DNA of 64,000 nucleotides from Terebella lapidaria (taxonomy: Eukaryota; Annelida; Polychaeta; Terebellida; Terebellidae): assembly GCA_949152475.1 (NCBI GenBank), contig OX424566.1:12113177-12177176 (forward strand). The letters run 5' to 3'. The notes beneath the pieces were generated by a model. That model was given only the letters and a program-made list of their open reading frames with translations. It had not been told where the DNA came from and searched no databases. The position numbers and the translations under genes were made by a program. Below, piece after piece: positions 46,101-55,100 of the stretch. Position 1 is the first letter of the stretch. Each line of letters begins with the position of its first letter.

Positions 46101-49100
46101 CTGCTGGGCAAGCTGGATCGTACCCTGGTTTGCCTAGAAGCTAAGTTTTCTTCCCCTTCCTCTTTGTTTTGTTCCGTGGGTGATCTGCTGGTGGGAGAGT
46201 CGCACTCGACCCACGGTGGCACGCCCCGGGAGTCAATTCACTGTGTATTTCATGTACCGTCAGCGGGGATCCTGTTTGCGCGTGTCACCTCCGCTGTTAT
46301 CGGCGAACAGGTTCCTGCAGCTGCGCCCGCGCCTTTTCTGGCCAGTTCTCCCGCGTTTTTCGGTTCCCGGCCCTCGGGGTCCGGACCCCGTACGGGGTCC
46401 GGCCCCCGGACTTCGGTCCAGGGGCTTTGTGTGGCCCGTCGTAGCGGTGCTCTGGTTAGTGTGATGGCGCGGAGTCCGGACCCCGTACGGGGTCCGGACC
46501 CCGACCCTTCGGGTATTCTGCGCTTGGCACAGCCTCAGTCGCAGAGGCCGGCCCCCGTGCTTCGGGGGCCGGGCCCCGTGTCACGGGGGCCGGGCTCCGT
46601 ACGACGGGGGCCGGCCCCCGTGCCACGGGGTCCGGGCCCCGGGGTGCGGATCCGGCACTCGACTCTCAGTGCTGTTTCTGCCCTGCTGTTGCCCGCTCGG
46701 GGCTCGGCCCCCGTCCTACGGGGTCCGAGCCTTGAGTGCATGCTGTTGACAGCTGCTTCTATAGAGAATTCTACCGCTTCTTTCTCTTTGCAGAGTTCAT
46801 CGGCGTTGACTGCCTCTTCGGCCTCTCTCACCGTGACGACTAGCTCGGCGGCCCAGCCTTCCTTGCCAGGTCCTTCTTCGGTGGTCTCTCGGCCCCCCTC
46901 TCCGTCTGGAGTTCCCCCAGCGGCCCCAGCGATGGATGTGGCTAGCCTTGTTACGGCTGTTTTGGCAGCCCTGGACGCCCGCGCGGGTGTGTCCCTTCCC
47001 CCCACGTCAGATGCCTTACGGCGTACTCAGGCCTTGGAGCCTCCCCAGCAGTTGCCTGCGGAGATCTTCGGGGAGGAGTCGGATGAGGACTCTGGGGAGG
47101 AGTCGCTTGCGTGCGGGCAGGATGTGCCTACTCCTTCGGCGCCACTGGCTCCAGTTTCCAGGAAGCGCCCAGCTTCCGTCGTGGCTTCCGTGGCTCCCAG
47201 CGACAAGCGCTCTCGTCTTGACGCCGAGTCGGCCGACAGTGAGGAGGGAGAGGAGGACCTTTCCTTTGATCACAAGCTCGACCTCGTGCGTTCGACCTTG
47301 GAGCCCACCCTCTTTCCAGCTGAGCCGAAGCCCACAGTGTCTAAGCGTCCGACGTCGCTGCTGGCATCCCAGCGCTCCCCGGAACGTCAGCCTCGACGGG
47401 GTCTCCCTATCCCGGACGGGCTCCGCGAGGAGTTTTCCCGGCGCCGCTGTGAGACACTGGACCAGGGGAAAACAGAGTTGGGGAAGTTTCCCCGTCGGCC
47501 TCCTTTCCACAAGAAGGACTACCTCCCGTCCAACCCGGACTACCTGGATAAGCCAGCGGTATTCCCCGAGGCGGCGGCCCAGTACCTTGGCGACAAGGCT
47601 CGCCCCGTGACCCTTCAGCCGGAGACCTTACTCTCCCTGAACCACGCCGTCCGCGCCGCCACCTGTGTGTCCTCCCTGGAGGACTGGTTCCGTACTGCGG
47701 CTTACCGCCAACTACAGTCTGCCTTGACAGCGCTGGAAGACCTGGAATCCCCACCGTCTCAGCTAGTGTCCCTGGGGGACCACCTCCGTTCGGCGTCCCA
47801 ACTCCTGGAGTCTTGTGACTTGGCGTCAGCCCACCGGATGGAGCAGTCCACGTACGTGGAGTGGGTCCTCCACTTACTGAGGAGAGACGATTTTCTAGGC
47901 CAAGCTAGGTTCAAGCTTCCCCCGGCCTTGGTGACGGAGCTTCGCTGTGCCCCGCTCGTAGATCCAGAGGCAGGGGCTGCTCTTACCTCTCCTCCACCTC
48001 TCTTCGCCGGCCTAGAGTCTAAGCTGCCTGCAGCTCGTGAGCTGGCCCGTCAGGAGGAGTCGGTCTCGACCAGTAAGCGTCTCACGGAGACGATCGCCAA
48101 GCGTCTGGCCTCCCCTCTTCAGGCGTACGCCCCCTCTTCCTCCAAGCCTCCACCGACCAAGTCCAAGGAGAAGAAGGAGAAGAAGCCCTTTCAGAGGGCC
48201 CCTGCCGGCAGTATAGCGACCAAGAAGTCAAAGCACAAGGGCAAGCCCAAGCCAGCAGGGGAGAAGAAGTCCTCCGCCCCCGCAGCAGGTGAGTACTTCA
48301 CAGAATCAGCTCCCTGCGATGGACCCTGCGATACCTCGGGCTGTCCCACCCTCGTTCCAAAATTCAAGCGAGCCTGTGGGCGCCCGTCTAACAAATTGTT
48401 GGCAAGAGTGGCAGACACTCGGAGCCAGCCCGTGGATCGTGTCGGTCCTTCGCAGGGGCTTTCGCATCCAGTTCAGTCAGCGTCCTGCACTGGCTACCGA
48501 GCCTATTCCCTTTTCACTTCCCGGTGCTCACGCCAAACGGTTAGCACTCTCGCTCGAGATCGCCGATATGCTGGCCAAAAACGCGCTCGAAAAAGTAGGA
48601 ATTTCCTCTCCAGGTTACTACAGTATCCTGTTCTTGACTCCCAAGAGCTCAGGCGGGTGGCGCCCCGTGATCGACCTGTCCGCTCTAAACCGCCATGTCA
48701 AGACCCCCAAGTTCGCCATGGAGACGGCGGAATCGATCCGCTTGTCCCTTCCAAAGAACTCTTGGGTCGTCTCCCTGGATCTGAAGGACGCGTTCTTTCA
48801 CATCCCGATTCATCCGGTCTCCCGCAAATATCTGCGCTTCGTGCACCGGGGCACCGTGTATCAGTTCCGTGCCCTGCCATTCGGACTGTCCCCGGCTCCA
48901 TGGATCTTCACAATGGTGGTGAAAGAGTTACAGATACTCGCCCACAAGGAGGGCATCCTCCTCTACCAGTACCTAGACGACTGGATTGTCTATCACCAGT
49001 CTCCCGAGGTTCTGACTCGGCACTTACAGTGGGTCCTGGACTTGTGCAAACGCATGGGTTTGCTGGTCAATCTCCAGAAATCAGAGCTAACGCCGGCCCA

Positions 49101-52100
49101 GGACTTCGTGTTTGTCGGGTACCGGTACAAGACACAGCTGGGTATGGTTTTTCCCACGGAGGAGCGGCTGTCAAAGATACGGTCCTTACTCCGCAGATTC
49201 TTGGACGAGCCCAGTCAGTCAGCACAGGTCTGGCAGTCGATGCTCGGGTTGCTGGCAGCAACCGAGAAATTAGTTCCTTACGGTCGACTCCACATGCGGG
49301 AGTTACAGATCGACCTTCGCTCCCAGTGGATCGCAGCCACGGATTGCCCTCAGCAACCGGTCGTCCTTTCTCCAGCAGGGAAGGCGTCCATACTGTGGTG
49401 GATGTCCGCTACCAACCTCACTCGGGGCTCACCCTTCCGTCAGCCTCCTCCCTCCAAGCATCTATTTACGGATGCCTCTACGGAGGGCTGGGGGGCACAC
49501 CTGGACTTCAAGGAAGTGTCTGGGGTGTGGACAGAGCCCGAGAGCTCGTGGCACATCAACCGCTTAGAGTTGGAGGCGGTTTCCCTGGCCCCGGCCCACT
49601 GGGAGGAGGAGTGTGCTGGTCGTGCTGTCCTGGTGTCCACGGACAACTCCACTGTCGTGGCCTACATAAACAAACAGGGGGGTACAAAGTCCGTTACCCT
49701 GTGTCGGCAGGCCACGACGCTTCTTCTGTGGTGCCGGTCTCGGAACATTCACTTGCGTGCACGTCACATCCCGGGCCGGTTGAATGTGTTGGCGGACCAG
49801 CTGTCACGCAGGGGGCAGATCCAGCCAACAGAGTGGTCTCTCCATCCTCAGGTGTTCAGTTCCCTGTGCCTCAGGTGGGACCGCCCTACAGTGGATCTCT
49901 TCGCGACCAGGTGGAACAACAAGCTTCCAGTGTTTGTCTCTCCGCTTCCGGACCCCCTTGCGATGTCCATCGACGCGTTGTCCACGGATTGGGACGGCCT
50001 GTTCGGGTATGCATACCCTCCGGCGATTCTGCTGCCCAAGGTTTTGGCCAAGATCAGGTCCCACACATGCCGTATTCTCCTGGTCGCTCCATACCAGCCA
50101 CAGCGGCCTTGGTTCCCAGAACTTCTGGGCCTGTTGGTAGATCAACCAGTGGCCCTACACCCTCGGGACGACCTTCTCAAACAGCCCCGGGCGCAGCTGT
50201 TTCACAGCCGACCCGCGAGCCTGAACCTCCACGCGTGGCTTCTGTCCAGCGATCCCTTCGCGCAAAGGGATTTTCTTTAGAAGTGTCCAGTAGGATCGCC
50301 CGCCCTAATAGAAACTCATCCTTGGGAGTCTATGAGTCTAAATGGCGAGTCTTCGCTGCTTGGTGCGATGGCAGGCAGGTTGATCCATTCAACGCCTCTG
50401 CTCAGACAGTAGCTGATTTTCTCTTGGAGAAATTCCAAGCGGGTGCGGCCCCTTCGACATTAGCGGGTTATAGGACCGCTCTAGCCAAGACTATTTTGCC
50501 TCACACTGGCATCAATCTCGGCGAGGATCAAGATCTGAGCGCCTTGCTCAATAACTTTAAAGTTGAACGTCCGCTTACCCGTAACTCAGTTCCGGAGTGG
50601 GATCTATCCCTGGTTTTGAACCGTTTGGCGTCTGCTCCCTTTGAACCTATGTCTTCCGCCCCCCTAAAGTTCCTTACTTGGAAGACAGTCTTCCTGCTGG
50701 CTCTGGCTTCTGGACGTCGCAGGAGCGAAATCCACGCCTTGGATTTCTCAAAAGTTAGATGGCGAGAGGATGGCCTCCAGGTCTCCTTACAGGTCATCCC
50801 TTCTTTCCTGGCGAAAACCCAGCTGGCGTCGTCTCCCCCGCTGGCCTTCACGATTCCGGCTTTGTCGGCGTCCGTAGGCCCGAATCTCGAGGAAGACTGT
50901 CTCCTGTGCCCGTTGCGGGCTTTGCGCTTGTACCTTAAGCGGACAAAAGGTCTCCGGGCTGGCAAGCGACTGTTGTTCATTTCACATCAGTTGAAATTCC
51001 AACGGGACATACGTTCCGCTACCATCTCATCCTGGATTCAAAAATGTATCCGCACCTGTTACGATTTGGCCGAGCAGGACTCCGCCTGTTCGTTCAAGGT
51101 ACGCGCCCATGATGTTCGGGCCATGGCGGCCTCTCTTGCATATATGGGACGGGTTCCACTTGATCAGGTCATGCAAGCATGTTCATGGCAATCCCATAAC
51201 ACCTTTACGTCTTTCTACCTTAGAGACCTGACGTGGACGGGGAGTGAGGGCTACCACCTCGGGCCCGTGGTAGCTGCTCGGAGCGTCGTCACCCCTTGAG
51301 GATGACGTGGCCCATCTTGTACATACGTTCCTCTTGTACATATGTTGAAGTTCCGTGTTGCGAGTTCCGGTTCCGATTACCGTTAAATTGGTCTCCTATG
51401 TCAGTACGGTCGTACTCCTTAGTTCGGTATGCATTGTGACTCAGTTGCGTCAGCAAGGCATATCCTCATGTACATACGTTACGTCACTTATGACCGGAAG
51501 CCAGTCACTCGACACTCGGAGGTAAGTGGTTTTTTCTACTTACCCTATTATTAAACCATAAATGTTTTGGGGACCCTGAGGACACCCTCCTTTGGTTCCT
51601 CCAATCATTCAGGGGAAAAGCCCACCCTGTCCCTCACTGAGGCCCTAGGGTTGAGCTTTTGGTTATGTCAGAGTTCTTTTTGGAGCACCCCGCCTCCAAT
51701 CTTTATTCTGATTTTACCCATAATGTGTTTTGGAGGTAAGATATAGGCATATAACTGGCTGTTTTATGTTAATAAAACTAGTGTTATATACTATACTTAC
51801 CTCCAAAACACATTCAGAGTGCCCACCCGGCCGGCCCCGCGTACTCCTTCTGGTTGGTTCCTAGAATCGACGAGAATGACGTCACCATCCGGTCACGTGG
51901 GTTAGTGGCTTGGACAATTCATTGTCTAGCGAATTTTCCAAATGGGGTTCTCTCTATGGAGAACTCTTATGTCAGTAAGGCTAATAAGCCATAACCCGTA
52001 ATGTGTTTTGGAGGTAAGTATAGTATATAACACTAGTTTTATTAACATAAAACAGCCAATTTCAACATTAATTGTATCCCCCGAACAAAGTTCGGCGGAT

Positions 52101-55100
52101 ACTATGGATTTGGCTTCGTCGTCCGCGTCCGCAGAGATTTTCTTGTGAACGCGCTACAGGCCGCAATTCTCACCCGATCACCATTATTTTTTGCAGGCAC
52201 ATATATAATGGTAAGATCCCGACACCAATCGATTTTGGTTGCCGTGGCAACTGAATTGGTCGTTTGGGGACACATTTTGCATTGAAAACAGCCTGTTTGA
52301 GACACATGGCTTGTGAACGCCCTACAGATGGCAATTTTTGACGAATCTCGATAATATTTGGAAGTGTTGTTGGGAAGGGCTGTCACACGAAACCAATCGT
52401 TTTTTAGAATGATCATATAAATATTAATATGTTAACAGCCTAACTTATTACAGAATTTTGAAATATCCATTTTGACATGTATGATCATTCCAATAGCCTG
52501 TACAATGGAAGGTAATGACACTGGTTTCTTGTTCAGAATGGAGAACTGATGTTTTCAGTGAAAACAGGACAATATTACTGAATAAGTTAACATTAGTTTT
52601 ACTAGTTAAGTCTATTATTGTCCACAATAAAAATAGTTAAGACGAGAAACGTTTATTATTAAGCTCAACAAGGTGAAGGTTTTGTCCAGTACAGATTTCA
52701 TGGGTGTAACTGAATAAGTTAACATTATTTTTAATAGTTAAGTCTATTATTGACCACAATAAAAATAGTTAAGACAAGAAATATTTATTATTAACCTCAA
52801 CAAGGTAAATGTTTTGTCCAGTACAAATTTCATTGCTGTAACCGAATAAGTTAACATTATTTTCACTAGTTAAATCTATTATTGACCACAATAAAAATAG
52901 TTAAGTCTATTATTGACCACAATAAAAATAGTTAAGATGAGAAATATTTATTATTAAGCTCAACAAGGTGAAAGTATGTCCAGTACAGATTTCATGGGTG
53001 TACTGAATAAGTTGACATTATTTTTACTAGTTTAGTCTATTATTGACCACAATAAAAATAGTTAAGACAAGAAATATTTATTATTGGGCTCAACAAGGTG
53101 AAGATTCTGTCCAGTAGACATTTTATGTCTGTAACCAAATAAGTTAACTTTTTTTTTTGTTAGTTAAGTCTATTATTGACCTCAATAAAAATAGTTAAGA
53201 TGAGAAACAATTATTATTGAGCTTAACAAGGTTAAGGTTTTGTCCGGTAGAAATTTCTGGGTGTAACCGAATAAGTTAACATTATTTTTACATGTTAAAT
53301 CTATTATTGACCACAATGAAAATAGTTAAGACAAGAAATATTCATTATTGGGCTCACCAAGGTAAGCTCAACAAGGTTAAGGTTTTCTCCGGTAGAAATT
53401 TCTGGGTGTAACCAAATAAGTTAACATTATTTTCACATGTTAAGTCTATTATTGACCATAATGAAAATAGTTAAGACAAGAAATATTTATTATTGGGCTC
53501 AACAAGGTGAAGGCTTTGTCCAGCAGAGATTTTATGGCTGTGACCAAATAAGTTAACATTATTTCTTGCTAGTTAAGTCTATTATTGATCACAATAGCTT
53601 TTTATGAAAACATTGATCAACTTTCACTTTGAATTTCAACTTGAGACTATGTTTGGCACAAATTATGAGTTAAAATATAACTTATGGTGGAAAATTCGAT
53701 CTGGCTCCAATTTCGTCATCTTGAAATGCAGTTTTGGTCAACTTTTACATTGAATTTCAACTTGAAAGCATGTTTGGCACATATTAAAGGTCGAAATATA
53801 ACTTATGGTGAAAAGTTCGATCTGGCTCCATTTTCGTCATCTTGAAATGCAGTTTTGATCAATTTTTAGTTTGAATTTCAACTTGAAACCGAGTTTGGCA
53901 CATATTATGAGTTAAAATATAACTTTTGATGAAAAGTTCGATCTGGCTCCAATTTCGTCATCTTGAAATGCAGTTTTGGTCAACTTTGACATTGAATTTC
54001 AACTTAATACCAAGTTTGGCACATATTATGAGTTGAAATATAACTCATGGCGAAAAGTTTGATCTGGCTCCAATTTCGTCATCTTGAAATGCAGTTTTGG
54101 TCAACTTTTAGTTTGAATTTCAACTTGAAACCAAGTTGGGCAGGTATTATGAGTTAAAATATAACTTATGACGAAAAGTTTGATCTGGCTCCAATTTTGT
54201 CATCTTGAAATGCAGTTTTGATTAACTTTTACTTTGAATTTCAACTTGAAACCATGTTTGGCACATACATGTATTATGAGTCGAAATATAACTTATGGTG
54301 AGAAGTTCGATCTGGCTCCAATTTCGTCATCTTGAAATGCATTTTTGGTCAAATTTTACTTTGAATTTCAACTTGGAACCAAGTTTGTAAAATACTCTGA
54401 ATTGAAATATAAATAGACGAAAAGATTGATCTATCTGTATTTTCGTTTTTTTATCAAACATGTCGAAATGGAAATTCATATAAAGAGATTTCAGTGGTGA
54501 TTTTGAATTCGACCTTCAATAGCCTCGGAAAATCAGTGCAGCAATTTTGGTGGGGAAAAGAAAACAGTTGTGACTTGAGATTTAACATTTCTCTGGTAAT
54601 CTTTTTTAGCCCTTGCTCTAGTTTTTCACACTTGACAGTGATATATTTGGGGCAACAGAGATGATAGGGCTACGGGGGATACACCCAAGCGGTCGTAGGC
54701 GACCGGAAGTGTCTAGTTATTCTCTACATGTAAACAAAAATTCATCCGTCTTCATCTCTAAAGATTTCTCATACATTTTGAATACCAGTTGTTTTGTGTA
54801 CAGACTTAACAATATCATACAAAAATCATAGTCACTCTCCAGTCACCTACTATCCGCAGGTCGACACTGTCAACAGTTTGTCAATGGCACGACTAAGGCC
54901 CCAGAACCGACCACGAGCAGCACGTCCTACCTCGTTCCGATCATCGTGGGCCTCGTCGTGTTTTTCATCCTTGTTGCCATAGCGATCTGGTACGTGTGTC
55001 GCAGTCGGAAGTACCGGGGTCGATATCGGCCCTCGGAGGAAGAGGAGAGGAGCCGAGCACCGTACAACATCAGCGGCATGCTGGAGAAAGACACAAAGGA

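Larger units (their letters stand above)
45470..52058 (+). mobile_element. DIRS-type tyrosine-recombinase retrotransposon, complete-looking
   Basis: The 6,589-bp element is bounded by inverted terminal repeats and contains an internal complementary region at 51721-51814 that joins copies of both outer ends. Frames for Gag, reverse transcriptase/RNase H and tyrosine recombinase are all open. No target duplication flanks it, as expected for integration by a tyrosine recombinase. It lies in Crumbs intron 39 in the sense direction. Intact frames and closely matching ends suggest a young, possibly active copy. The Ngaro and PAT groups differ by having split direct repeats. Confidence 0.92.

Noticed and set aside
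45726..51299. A single 1,857-residue polyprotein
   Set aside because: Between 48290 and 50280 this frame is the shadow of the RT/RNase H frame and has no recognisable domain. Only its Gag and recombinase parts are annotated.
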